Positions 10,601 through 20,899 of a stretch of DNA of 64,000 nucleotides are shown here, in pieces (positions within the stretch are counted from its first letter, which is position 1; each line of letters opens with the position of its first letter). Under the pieces are notes generated by a model. It searched no databases. It was not told the DNA's origin and was given only the letters and a program-made list of their open reading frames with translations. The DNA is from Turritopsis dohrnii (taxonomy: Eukaryota; Cnidaria; Hydrozoa; Anthoathecata; Oceaniidae). Both the position numbers and the translations under genes were made by a program. The DNA lies in assembly GCA_027922465.2 (NCBI GenBank), contig BQMF02000283.1, positions 124,001-188,000 on the forward strand. Direction: 5' to 3'.

Positions 10601-13381
10601 GCTGGAAATACAAATTCTGTAGAATAAACACTTCCTGGCCCTGCTAGATACAATCCAAAAATGGAGAATGTGCAGTTTGCCCCAATATCACGATGGTATA
10701 ATTGGTAGCAGCTCCCAGTACAATTACTTAAAGTGCTGATTAATGGAAAATTAATGCAACTCAATGAAATGTTGAAAGTGACTGGACTGACATTTGTATT
10801 TGATGTCCACGTAACATTGGCAAACCTCCATCTTACAGAAAAAGCTTTTGGTTGCAAATCATCAACAGGTATAGCTAAAAAATGAGAAAATAAGAAAACA
10901 AAATCAACTGCGACAAAAAAAAAGGATTTTATCATAAAAGTCAATATTGCAAAACATGGAAAATCTTACAACAGTTTGCGTATTTGCTCATTTCATCACT
11001 TCCGTCCATACAATCTTTTATTGAATTGCACGTCATGTTTTTAACAACACACCAGACAGATCCTGAGCGGCATGAAAAGTATTCAGCCATACATGTATCT
11101 AAAATGCAAATGAAAGAACTGCAGAATGAATGTATGTCTTTCCCAATATGTCAAAAATGTCCAGTAAATAGAGCATGCAAACCTCTTTCTGGTAAAGTGT
11201 AATTATAAGATAGGTAATCTCCTCTTTGATTGATTGTGTTGACAGCAGTTATCATGTAAGTGAACATTTCCCCGGGTGATGAAACTGAGAAAATTAACAA
11301 GTTAGTGCTTCCATTTGTTACGTTAAATTCTTGACACATGTTATTGTCACTGGCATTACACTTTTTAACAATATAATTTAGTTGTGAAGCCATCAAATCA
11401 CCAAGATCAATTGGAGGATCCCAACTGATAGACTGTCTTGACGTTTCATAATATTGAACTGGGACTACAGTAAAGTTCTGCACCTGTCCAGGCAAGCCTA
11501 TTTATGTAAAAAAAGGTGAGTATCAATAAGATGATAATATTGCAAACATTTTTTACTTTAAACATAAAAAGATGAACTTGTTACCAGGTTTTGTGGTAAA
11601 ACTTCGAATCGTTTTATTGCCACGTCCTACAAAGTTTAACGCTTGAATGGTAACATTGTATGGTGTATTTGGTGATAACATATGGACAGTATGTGAGAAT
11701 GGCTGACTATTTGTTTTATTTATCACTTGGAAAGTATTTGAACCTTCAACCGAAATTGTGAAAGTATGCGCATCTGTCATTTCTCCCCATCTTACTTCTA
11801 CTGCGTTGCTTCCAATGGCATACAAGACAAAATTTGGAACTGGTGGTGGTAAACCTAAAACATTTATCAATCATTTTAAAGATTGACCGCAATATGAGGA
11901 ATTGAAATATAGAACTAGAAGGTAAATTCGATATAGTAATGTTGATGGCAAAACAGCTTTCATCTAGTGAAAATCTTAATTCCTGTGGGAAATCATGAAA
12001 TCTACTCAAAAAGAACTTACTGCATCCAGCTCCCAGTTGTTCATCAGATAAATCTCCGCAATCATTGTTATTGTCACATGTGAATGTTTTATTGATACAA
12101 GCATTATTTTGGCAAGTGAATTCTTTTGAGGTGCACAAGGAGGTTTTGAAACCACCATTTGTCTTGTTACCTGTTAGATTATTATCGGTGAAAGCAGTAA
12201 TGCTGAAATTATATACAGTATCTGGCTGAAGATTCATTAAGGTAATATCTAAATTTTGGGTAGTAGTTTCCATGCAGTTTGAGGAATTGCAATATGAAAT
12301 GGAGTAAGAGATTTCGGAAAGAAGGTTCCCTCCAAGATATGAAGGTGCAAACCATTCAATTAGAACTTGTGTAGATTCCATGCCAGTAACTTCTTTTGGT
12401 ACTTGCAATGTTACAGGTCCAGGCGGAACTAAACAAAAACAAAAAGAGCAAATAAAGACATGTTCTATCATATTTTGTCATACCACTGATTGCATTATAT
12501 TTAAATTTGAATTATAAACACTGCAAAATGAGACAAGATAGCATTATGATTAGAAGAATAAACTTACATGTAATGAGTGACACATTGAAAGGATCGGAGT
12601 TAGCAACATCAGCATTAACAGGACCATGTGCACGACAGCTATATTCGCCCACATTTTCTCTTTGCATATTATTGATCATCAATTGACCAAAATTTCCTGT
12701 GGTCGTTGAAAGTTTTTCATTTCCTTTGAAAAACTCTACTTTAAGCACAGCAGGTCTACCAAATGCTGTGCAATTGAATGTTGCTTGCCCACCAAATTCA
12801 ATTTCGACCTTGCTAAACTGCGAGGTGATGTTAGGTGCAATATCTACAATGAAATCATAGGTTTAAATACTTTAATCTTTCTTGTCTAAAAGAAATTGCT
12901 ATAAAAAACTTGCATGACTTACAGGAGCGAACTGTAATCCTGATAGTGCCATTAATAGAAGCACCTGATGTATCAGTGGCTATGCAAACATAGTCTCCTG
13001 TATCACTTTGTGTTGGTCTCGTCAGAATTAATGTGGCCTGAGATCCACTTATGTGTGCCTGGACATGACCTGAAGAGTCAAGCTCGGAATTATTGAAATA
13101 ACAAACAATGGTTATAGGATTACTAGAACTGAATAACATATTGACATCTGTTAGTTCCAGCGGATCAATAGTTTTGTCTGAAGACTTGAAAGTTAACTCA
13201 ACTGCTTGAACTAAAAAATAAAAAAAAATTTGGATGGTCAATAAAAGTTATCCAAACTAATGATCCACACAAAATACCATATAATAATGAAAATAGCTTT
13301 ACCAGCAATTTGTAAGCTCGTTAAGTAAAAGATGATTGAAATCATTTGCAAGGGGGGAAGCATATTGGTTTGTTTAGTCAT
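3449..13381 (-). CDS. Multidomain Ig/FN3/LDLa/C-type-lectin adhesion-type gene (20 exons seen, 3' end not found)
   Basis: A spliced gene on the minus strand. Exons inferred from GT/AG sites and domain boundaries: 13381-13303, 13210-12923, 12843-12568, 12428-12021, 11854-11585, 11497-11183, 11098-10970, 10874-10596, 10405-9994, 9647-9228, 8756-8493, 8392-8270, 8076-7810, 7189-6896, 6710-6441, 6029-5846, 5713-5457, 4695-4432, 4019-3723, 3571-3449. The start ATG (13379-13381) opens a hydrophobic signal peptide. Domain order: Ig, Ig, FN3+LDLa, FN3, FN3, LDLa, FN3-like, FN3+LDLa, FN3+LDLa, FN3, LDLa, FN3, FN3, FN3, C-type lectin (two exons), FN3, FN3, LDLa. Nearly every module is one exon bounded by phase-1 introns, the mark of exon shuffling. 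N-glycosylation sequons are very frequent, so the product is extracellular. No transmembrane segment or stop was identified after 3449. Function is inferred as cell-surface or matrix adhesion or recognition; no orthologue is named. Confidence 0.85.
5252..5391. mobile_element. Short MITE, CCCAGTGGG / CACTGCGAAGAAG family
   Basis: A foldback sequence of about 140 bp: TTCCCAGTGGGCAAA and CACTGCGAAGAAGTAC near the left, CTTCTTCGCAGTG and the decayed terminus TTTTCCCCTCTGGG at the right. Related copies are seen at about 395-490, 4842-4925, 6052-6125, 6310-6421, 6788-6881, 8165-8207, 9724-9835 and 62385-62505. They concentrate in introns of the adhesion gene. Confidence 0.65.
5457..6029 (-). CDS. 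C-type lectin-like domain split over two exons (exons 16-17)
   Basis: Exon 16 (5846-6029) opens [18 protein letters not shown], the classic start of a C-type lectin fold, followed by the ADGNC helix and the TSVNESN stretch. Exon 17 (5457-5713) supplies HIGLSRN, the central Cys in NMTCVVLL and the terminal Cys in FGYVCKRE. I do not see an EPN/QPD or WND calcium-sugar motif at the usual place, so carbohydrate binding is doubtful and a protein-ligand role is as likely. The domain interrupts an otherwise FN3-based stalk. Confidence 0.75.
6310..6421. mobile_element. Copy of the CCCACTGGG-ended MITE
   Basis: Contains CTCTCTGAGAAGGAGTATAT, TTTCTATAGAA, GTCACAGTGACTTTATGACG and the terminus TTTTGCCCACTGGG. 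It lies just downstream of exon 15's donor on the minus strand. Confidence 0.55.
6441..8756 (-). CDS. FN3 and LDLa modules (exons 11-15)
   Basis: Exon 11 (8493-8756) is FN3, with WNMP and then [11 protein letters not shown]. Exon 12 (8270-8392) is too short for most ORF calls but encodes a full LDLa: [13 protein letters not shown], then [14 protein letters not shown]. Exons 13 (7810-8076), 14 (6896-7189) and 15 (6441-6710) are single FN3 domains; 14 and 15 have the usual Tyr-rich F strand ([12 protein letters not shown] and [12 protein letters not shown]). Introns here are filled with copies of a small CCCACTGGG-ended MITE, which do not touch the exons. Confidence 0.75.
7719..7785. repeat. 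Tandem repeat of about 29 bp (CCCTAATTAACCxTCAxCAAACACG)
   Basis: Three near-identical intronic units. A separate short run of ATAAATTAC units lies at 7309-7335. No coding potential. Confidence 0.6.
9051..9240. repeat. Two-copy tandem duplication spanning a splice donor
   Basis: Unit 1 (about 9051-9148) and unit 2 (about 9149-9240) share CCCTTTTTCAATCT, AAGTTCCTTATAA, ACATGTACCCTCACATC-like and AATACTTACTGCAACCTGCT-like stretches. Unit 2 contains the end of exon 10 and its GTAAGTATT donor. Unit 1 has a diverged version in which GT has become GC, a decoy donor lying in the intron. Confidence 0.6.
9228..12428 (-). CDS. FN3-LDLa repeat block (exons 4-10)
   Basis: Exons 4, 9 and 10 each encode an FN3 domain (opening PxGPV, then a Trp, then the Tyr-Asn/Lys-phi-Ser/Thr strand F motif) fused to an LDL-receptor class A repeat with six Cys and the calcium-binding acidic cluster (for example [26 protein letters not shown] and CTDQSDE). 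Exons 5, 6 and 8 are FN3 or FN3-like alone. Exon 7 (10970-11098) is a lone LDLa with CMDGSDE. The three fused exons are clearly internal duplicates of one FN3+LDLa unit. Exon 6's donor (GTTTGC at 11182) is weak, so its 3' boundary is less certain than the others. Confidence 0.8.
9724..9835. mobile_element. Copy of the CCCAGTGGG-ended MITE
   Basis: Starts CCCAGTGGGAAAAATTAT, passes through AGTCACTGTGGTGAAGAGCA and ends in CTCCTTTGCAGTGATTATTC. Intronic, between exons 10 and 9 of the adhesion gene. Confidence 0.55.
12568..13381 (-). CDS. Signal peptide and two Ig-like domains (exons 1-3 of the adhesion gene)
   Basis: Exon 1 (13303-13381) encodes a short leader with the hydrophobic stretch [14 protein letters not shown] and ends in a GTAAAGC donor. 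Exon 2 (12923-13210) has the Ig pattern: a Cys in ITIVCYF, then DTGDYVCIA with the conserved Asp-x-Gly-x-Tyr-x-Cys. Exon 3 (12568-12843) has FNCTAFG and then [10 protein letters not shown], a second Ig domain. Both Ig domains end with a beta-strand G-like stretch just before the donor, so each exon is one fold. In a secreted protein an N-terminal Ig pair is commonly the ligand-facing tip; that is inference here. Confidence 0.8.
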
Positions 13382-13734
13382 GATTTTCTAGATGAATAAC
13401 AAAAAGCAATTTTTGAAATGGCAATAAGAAATGTAATAAGATGCAAACAGATTTTATTCTTCAGATGACAACAAAAAGAATAAATACAAAAAAATGTTTG
13501 TCTATTGAAAATAGTGCAGAATATTTCATAAACTTCGAGTGCTTACACTATAAGATCATTAAAACAATACAGTAACTAATGTGATTTACACATACTTGAT
13601 TAAAAAGATTAAAAACTTAAAAAAATCAACATCATAAAATTAAAATTAAACCAGTGATACTTTGTGCTTTGATCTGTAGTAGAATATGATAAACCCTTAG
13701 AATATTTTCACCCCCAGGGTTTACGCTTATGGTC

Positions 13735-13775
13735 TTACCCTTACCCTTACCCTAACCCTAACACTAAAACACTAA
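13735..13775. repeat. Short interstitial telomere-like run (CCCTTA/CCCTAA)
   Basis: Four to five units of TTACCC/CTAACCC in a row, then decaying to CTAACACTAAAACAC. Too short to be a telomere; probably a repair scar or chance. Confidence 0.4.
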
Positions 13776-13918
13776 CTGGTCATAAGCGGGGTCATTATAT
13801 TTTACTACAGATCCCATCGATTTTTGAGTTCGCTAATTGTATAGAAAAAAATGGCGCTCAACATTTTTCGTTTAGCGCCTAAACCTACTTGCTCAAAAAA
13901 AATTGTAGAATGGAAACA

Positions 13919-14062
13919 CGACTGACTGCACACTGGCTTTCAGGCAAGTTACAGCAATGTTACAGGTATCTCTGGCGGTAAGTGAACTACAAGTTGCAAG
14001 TCGCAATAGCCACTCATTACCGATAGAAGTCCAAAGACTAAAAACACGCCTAGTTACTTACT
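13919..14062 (+). mobile_element. 5'-truncated SINE (3' half), same family as 40431-40717
   Basis: Shares with the full copy GACTGACTGCACACTGGC, GGCAAGTTA-AGCAATG, TCTCTGGCGGTAAGT, GTTGCAAGTCG and CCAAAGACTAAAAAC, and ends in the TTACTTACTTGC tail. The tRNA-related head is missing. Confidence 0.65.
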
Positions 14063-14104
14063 TGCTATTAATCAATCCAAACTGTGATTTCTGTACTTCT
14101 TCAA

Positions 14105-15165
14105 CATATTTGTAGGCGATTAATCGTACACGAAAATCCAATCATTCTTGAAGTGTTAGTTTCGCTTCTATTAAATTTATTTATTTGACTACTTTCTATA
14201 TCTACAGAAACAAGGACAAAATCTGATTGTTGCCTTGAGTTATATTAAATATATAAAAAAAAACAAATAGCTATTTTAAATGGTTGAGTTCAATTTATTA
14301 ATCGTACACGAAATACCAATCATTCTTGAAGTGTTTACTTCTCTTGTAAATACCAGTATTAGTTTTGCTTCTATTAAATTTATTTATTTGACTAATGCAA
14401 TCCGACTTACTTTCTTAATCTACAGAAACAAGGACAAAATCTGATCGTTGCCTTGAGTTATATTAAATATACCGTATTTCCTCAAATAAGCGCCGCGGCG
14501 CTCTTTAAATTTTCGAGATTTTAGGTGCGGCGCTCTTTAGAGGGCGGCGCTTATCAGAGGGCGGCGCTCTTTTCAAATTATTGATTCCCACTTTATAAAG
14601 GCCTGAGAAATCAAGGAAACAACGCATGAAATTGAAAACTATGCTTTTGATTTTTAGACATATTTTCTTCTTATTAAAAGAATACTTATAATATTTCAAT
14701 ATCTTCGATCAAGTGAAAGGGCTGGCAGGTGTCTTCCACGTCTAATTCTGAAATCTCAAAAGGGTTGAGCGACGATACCTCTTCTTCGACTTGTTTCAAC
14801 GACTCCTTTTCATTTTTTTCCCAAAAAGCGCCGCTTTGAGAGGTGCGGCGCTCTTTAGAGGGCGGCGCTTATCAGAGGGCGGCGCTCTTAAAATTTTTGA
14901 GAGTTTAGGTGCGGCGCTCTTTAGAGGGCGGCGCTTATCAGAGGGCGGCGCTAGATGGAGGAAATACGGTATATAAAAAAACAAATAGTTATTTTAAATG
15001 ATTAAGTTCAGTTATATAGATGTTATCTTACACGAAAATCCAATCATTCTTGAAGTGTTGTAAACACCAGTATAGTTTCGTTTCTATTAATTTTATTTAT
15101 TTGGCTAATGTTATCTCACTTACTTTCTAAACCATCACAACCAAAGAGAAAACGCGATTTTTTCC
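14105..15165. repeat. Tandem array of about 190-230 bp units, three copies, interrupted by a MITE
   Basis: Units begin near 14110, 14295 and 15020. Each carries ATCGTACACGAAA-like, CCAATCATTCTTGAAGTG, TATTAAATTTATTTATTTG and, in the first two, CTTGAGTTATATTAAATATA. The second unit is split by the MITE at 14472-14969; the first gives the empty site. No gene. Confidence 0.7.
14472..14969. mobile_element. TATA-flanked MITE, CCGTATTTCCTC ends with GCGCCGC internal repeats
   Basis: Left end CCGTATTTCCTCAAATAAGC and right end GGAGGAAATACGG are inverted. The flank is TATA on both sides (14468-14471 and 14970-14973). The paralogous tandem unit near 14245 shows the empty site ATTAAATATATAAA, confirming the boundaries and a 4-bp TATA duplication. 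The interior holds three blocks of GCGGCGCTCTTTAGAGGGCGG, much more GC-rich than the surroundings. A decayed relative starts near 15173 (CCGTAAATCCTC). Confidence 0.8.
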
Positions 15166-15169
15166 TTGA

Positions 15170-16000
15170 GCACCGTAAATCCTCTAATGAAGGTTTATGT
15201 AATTTTTCGATAAGAGAGCGCGTTAATTAGAGGGTGGCGTTTAAAAGAGGGGGCGTTTATTTAAAAAATTAAACTTTGTGCTTTTTATCTGAAACCACAA
15301 CTTTACCAAACATCAACAAAATCGTCCTCATCTGAGAATGGAACAAAATAAGAGTTACGTTTCTCTGATGTTTCTTTAACGCATCATTTCTTAAATGCTG
15401 ATCCGGCAAATTTCATAAAGGTCGCTGTCATTGGAAAGCGGAAAAGGAAGATTGGCTTAGTTTGCTGTTAATAGCTCCTGTGAATGGACTTCATCCGTGT
15501 TGCACGAGTTGAATAAGAGAAAAGAAAAGCACAAGACTGTAGAAGTTCATCACAAAACCAAAACAAATTTCCTTTCTAAAAGTTTGCATTCCTTATGAGG
15601 AATAATATAGCAAAAACAAAGCAGAAAAAAGACGGAAACATTTTAACATCTTCTGGGTATTAAGTTATGGTTTTGGTCAAAGTAGGGCATTTCATTGTTT
15701 CAATTATTTTTATTAATTTGATGTTTGGTTGTGTATGCCAGGTTAAAAGTCTTTATTCTGTTCAGCTCCAGTGTTGAGTGAACCCGTATTGACTCACAGT
15801 ATTGGTTGACTTTATACGCCTTCCGACCTATACAAATTTTGTCATTAAATTTGTGTTTTTAATTATAATCTTTAGGATAAATGCGTACTTGAATTTTCTT
15901 TTTTTTTCTTTTTTTTTTCTTTTTGTTTTGTTTTTTATTTCAATATTGTTATAGCATGATTAGGTTTTCGGTAATAAAACTGAAGTATTAATCTTTTAGG
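15170..16000. other. Non-coding stretch: decayed MITE and dispersed repeat
   Basis: 15173-15265 is a degraded relative of the CCGTATTTCCTC MITE. From about 15650 the sequence joins a dispersed repeat that reappears inverted near 32250-32830 and 34600-34760. A pyrimidine-rich run lies at 15898-15950. No gene seen. Confidence 0.45.
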
Positions 16001-16019
16001 TAATAATAAAAAAGCATAA

Positions 16020-16426
16020 AGAATGAAACTCATGGTTTTAATCATGACGTTGATGGTTTTGGGAAGAACAGATTATATATCATTTCAAAATTCATTAATG
16101 GTTGCAGTCCAGTAGTAACTTTGGAACAAAAGAAAAAGTTGGAAGGTATCGATTTGTTTTGAATTAACATTTTGTAATGTTTGGTTTTGTATGTCTGGGT
16201 AAACAGTTCTGTGTTATATATTGCCATTTTTTTACATTAGTGTTACTTCTCTTCTGCGTATAAATATATATTCTGAGCCATGTTGCTATTTGTTTCTGTT
16301 TTAAATTTTCTGAATGTAAGAAATGAATTAAAAAACTTATGCCCGTAAAAACTTTTACACGAGTTAAATTCTGCGACACAACGCATGCTGAACATGGGTG
16401 GCTAGCGACGCCGCCTGGGCGGCTAG
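16020..16426 (+). mobile_element. Helitron-type 3' end (GC hairpin plus CTAG)
   Basis: Ends ACAACGCATGCTGAACATGG, a GCGACGCCGCCTGGGCGGC hairpin and CTAG (16423-16426). The next base T begins a second Helitron-type 5' end, TCTCATTATACTAATCCGCG (16427). The body is nearly identical, in reverse orientation, to about 34350-34740 and 32690-32830. Non-autonomous: no Rep/helicase frame. Confidence 0.6.
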
Positions 16427-17280
16427 TCTCATTATACTAATCCGCGTAATTTAGATAAATCATAAAGTGATAAATTTTGTTGAACTTTACGGTCAAAATC
16501 TTCTTAATCGTGGTCATATTTTTCGTTAGGCCATGGTCGTCTTTTGCCAATTCCCAAATTGAAATTTTTGCCACAGGGTTCGCACACGGAAAAGGCGAAT
16601 TTGACACATCCTTTTCGAAGTTGAACTCAGTAAAACATTTTACCCGGGTTACTAGTGGTACATTAATAGTTTTATATTTTAATGCACGGGGTTAAGACAC
16701 ATAACTATATGACTTGTAAGAATCAGTACGAGGAGGCTTCCTGGATAGCCGTTTAATCTAGCAACAAAATCATAATTTGCAATAGATGAATAACAAAAAT
16801 TGTTTTCGTCCTCGATGCAACGAGAAAAAGAATGTTCGCATATTGAAATGACGTCAATCTGCGAAACTTTTTTCCTTTTTATATTCTTCCCCAGAGGACG
16901 AAATTTATGTTAAAACCGGAATATTCCTTGTTTTTCTTTTTCTTCTCCGTTCATTTTTATAGCCGCAGTTCAGTATTAAAATTTGGCCTAACCAAGGTAG
17001 ATAAGAATAGAGGTTAGTCTTTAGTGAAGTAGTGCACCATTTTTATTCAGTCAGTGCAGCAGTTGGGCAGTGGAAAATTACATCAAGACCAATAGACAAG
17101 GATTCCATCGATATGAAATTCATCAAAATTAATTGGATATTTTCTTCAAAAATGCGTTGAAAAGTTTTGTTGCCAATTTTTTGAAACACACTGTAGTATT
17201 TCGAACTGTAATTGTGAGATCGTTTCAAATTGTTGTTAATATAAAGGGCGCCATTACAAATGTGTTGGGAATTCAACACA
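16427..17280. other. Helitron-type 5' end followed by unassigned non-coding DNA
   Basis: Starts with the TCTCATTATACTAATCCGCG terminus shared with the elements near 42038 and 50655. I find no matching 3' end and no gene before the Penelope-like remnant. Confidence 0.4.
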
Positions 17281-17289
17281 TTGAATATG

Positions 17290-18000
17290 ACATCAGTATG
17301 TTACATCTTGACGTGATTTCTGTCGATGGTTGTTAGGCACGTGTAATTTTTGGAAAAAAGATTTCCAACTGTGTGTATACACAGACATGCCATTATCTCT
17401 GAGTACACTGATTTTTTCATCATTTTTCGCATCGACACGCAATTTGTTGATTTCTAACAATTCTTTAATCTTTCTCTCGTAAAATCGGCTGTAAACTTTC
17501 ATTGTATTTGAGTGTAACCAATTTAATTGCCCATGGCAATCTCGGCTCTGTTCTGTGACATCAGATTCATTCCAATTTCTTTACATACTGTCAATTTAGT
17601 GTTCAATTGAGCGATTAATAATTTCCTTTTTTGTTTCGCCAATGTAATTTCCACCACAAGAACAGTTCAATTGGTATACTCTGAGGTGGCTGTTTTGTAG
17701 TAGTTTGCTTTTGCTGTTGCACAGGATAGATTTTAATGACTTGCCAGATGTGGATACAACCTTGCATCCTTGTTTTTTAAATTATTGTACTGCCTTTTCA
17801 AACTTCTACTGCTGCATTGTGTAGACATCCAATCCAGTTTTAGCAATTCTGACTCTTTCCGCTGAATTGATGATAACATCTTTTGTTGCCCATTTATCCC
17901 AAATTTCTGCCAAGATGTTCATAAACCGTTTTTTGTTTATTTTTGAAACATTTTTTCTTTTCATACTTTTGATGTAGCTTTTGGTTTGGGCTTTGGTTTA
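17290..18000 (-). pseudogene. Decayed Penelope-like element, RT tail and GIY-YIG nuclease remnant
   Basis: Reading the minus strand, the frame broken by stops gives GKSLKSILCNSKSKLL, then VYQLNCSCGGNYIGETKKE (the GIY-YIG motif, with Tyr and IG spaced as in Penelope-like endonucleases), a stop, then CHGQLNWLHSNTMKVYSRFY and RKIKELLEINKL. These follow the usual C-terminal order of Penelope-like proteins. At least two in-frame stops and the lack of the RT catalytic half make it a relic. It is a different lineage from the palindromic copies at 36.5 and 59.1 kb. Confidence 0.6.
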
Positions 18001-20890
18001 GGAGTTATATTACTCCAGAAGTGTCTGACAGGGTAACAAATAACTGAATTTATTTTTCTCGCAAAAATTTGAGTACTTTGAAATCAAACCTAGAACTGTG
18101 CCTGTCAGAACAAAAAATTTCTACAGGACGTTGAATCTTTTCTTCAGTAAGATGCTTGTCGAACTTGATCGAAAAAAGTTTGAGAAATACCCATTCGACT
18201 TGAATTTAATGACAGTTCAAAATGAAAATCATTCTTTTTGATTGTGGTTGAAACACAAGGCTTTCTAAATTGTAGTTTTTTAAGGATTATGTATCGCAGT
18301 TTTTAAGGATATTTTTGTCAATGAAACTAAGCGGACTTTTTAAAAATTTGTTATTTCAACATTGTTGGAGCGAAAAATACAGTAGACATCACCATGTAAA
18401 AACAATTTGCTGAATCGTTATGCAGTAAAAAAACAAAAAGTAGTTTAGTAATTATTGTTTCTAAGGTTTATTTGTAAAAAACAGCCATTTTTAAATCAAT
18501 AATATTTCAACAAAAATACTTTTTATTTGCAAAACTATTTTCCGGGAAGGAGTCTTCATAGAACAAAGTATCAGCAGACAAAAATTTAGAGTGAAACTAT
18601 TCATGCTTAAAGAGTAATGCTGTTAAGAATTTCATTGTAGTTTTCAAGGCTTGCGTACTGGTAAGCTTAATGCCAAGTTTCTTCTTATCATCTTATCGAT
18701 CATTAAGCATCTATAGCCATTGTTTTACTCGTAAAGTGATTTCCGACTTCATAAGTAAAATTTGACACCCGTCAAGGTTTTACCACAATTTAGTTCTTAA
18801 GTTTCTGTGTTTTAGAAATTATCTCTTTTCCTTTTTAGAAAATTGAGAGCAGTGGTGAAAAACATCATTCTGGGAGAGGTAGTTTTTCCTATTTTTTATT
18901 TCCAAACATTTACAGTATTTTCTATTAATATTACAAACGTAGAGTGAGACTCAAGTATTGGGTTAAAACATATCTCTGTAAAAAACGCAAATAGACTAGT
19001 GAATATGCAATATCAAATTATTTGGAATGTGTTACACTTTATTCCTAACCTCTTAAACCTTCAGTGTAGTATATCAGTTGGTTTGAAATATGTTTCATCA
19101 TATTTCCATATCCGAACATAAATTTAAGAAAATTCCCTTTAGAAACAAACTGCTAAGGATTAAGATTACTTAAATTTTTTTCAGATATCAAAAGGTTTAT
19201 TGCAGGAATTACCGATGAAAGAATCTCCAGATTGGATACCACTTACTTTGACATCAACATTGAAAACAGTTCAACAAAGTGTTATTTATTAATGTGTTTA
19301 AATTTTAGCATCATTTTTCTAACAAATGAGTACCAAGAAACTTCAAGTTGCGAAGTGAAAGTAGTTTTTCTTGTTTATACCAATTCGGATATCCTTGAAA
19401 TGGCATGTTGATATTTGTTTACTAAACAAATAAAGACAGTTTTGTTTAAATAAAGAAAATTAGAAATCACGTCTTCTTTTTTCGTAAAAACACTGTCCAG
19501 CGCATTTCTTATCAGTTTTCCGAGCTCGATAAAACATAGTGCTACGTTCAGTTATCAGCTTTTGATAGGCAGGGGAAAAATTCACGCTGAGGAATAAGAT
19601 ATTTTGATTTACTTTAGGACACCTCTGATGGAGTAAAGTCTTAAAAATACCCGTGTTTCTCTTAGCTCTCCAAGTTATGAACGATTTTGCGTCACGTTTA
19701 CATGAAATCGTTGTCAAATCCGCTCTTCTTGCCAACTTTGGATTAAGTTTAGAAATTTTCCAATTTTCATAAATATTTGCACAACGTACAATCGATTGTG
19801 TTTATTTCTAATTCGGCAATCATTTCGTCAGGTTTGACCAAAATTGGCCAATTCGACAATGCCGTATTTTGAGAATGTTTTATTATTATTGACAGTACAG
19901 CTGTCTTTATGACACGTCCTGAAGTCTTCAAGCCAAGCAACTTCTTTTTATATTTAAATAATATCCATTTCCCTCTGAATTGAGATAACACAAGATAAAA
20001 GTACTTCGTGGCCTGTGAGCAACATTTTCATATTTTCTTACTTGTATCGTTGACACTGACGTAAGCGGACGTTGGGTATATATGTAAAATCTATCCTGAT
20101 GTTACACTGAAATGATGTAAACTAAGGCGCTTTACTGAGAACGAATTCATTTCTCATTACATACGTATTTTTGACTACCATATTTTAACATATTGTACTG
20201 CACAAAAAGACATGACATATGGTGGCCATACAAAACATTTCAAAAAACACTTCAGACACTTTAAGTACTCTTATACTTGATCGTTCAAGAGCACCTCATA
20301 AGACACACAAAAACATCACAAAACGTAATAATAAAACGAACTTGATGGAAATCTCAGGACAAAAATGTTTAAAATCATTAAAACCTTGGAACTTTTGCAA
20401 GGGTGTCTTATGAAGAGTTCCGCCCGGTAAAACAATTCCTTGAGTTTTATAATGAAAGCGTCCATCTAGAAGATTTATTATTCTCTTACACACTCTTATT
20501 GGAGTGCTGAATTAGGAGGTGTGCCTAAAATTTGCTTGCTTCGTCAAATAATTCCATCTCTTTTTAATGCTCTGGCGTTTGAAGCAATCGAGGTAAAGTT
20601 CTGAAGGTTTTGGACCAACTGAACATTTACAATTCATTTTACCCTGGCTTTTCCTTTGACCAGTTTCTGGGAACGTCTACTTCTTCTTCTTATGTGGGTA
20701 CATATAGATTGGTTTATCGATACAAAAAAAAAAAATGAATACTCCAGCAACTGAGTTAAAAGTTTTTTATTCTAATAATGTCAGAGTGTACGAATTATCT
20801 GGGTCAGCAGTGTGTGATATAACCATACATTCTAATGAAAATTAAATTCTTTTTACAAGAGATTTAACATCAAAAACAACCAGTTCTCTT
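18001..20890. other. Unassigned non-coding DNA
   Basis: AT-rich, with short ORFs only. The minus-strand ORF at 19460-19735 has a basic composition but no family I can name with confidence. No RNA gene or clear repeat boundary seen. Confidence 0.35.
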
Positions 20891-20899
20891 TCATTATAG

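Noticed and set aside
13735..13775. Chromosome end or ancient fusion site
   Set aside because: Only four to five imperfect telomere-like units in one orientation.
14791..14984. Protein-coding ORFs on both strands
   Set aside because: They translate the GCGGCGCTCTTTAGAGG internal repeats of a MITE.
19460..19991. LINE ORF1-like remnant
   Set aside because: Basic composition and a vague resemblance only; no motif firm enough to call.
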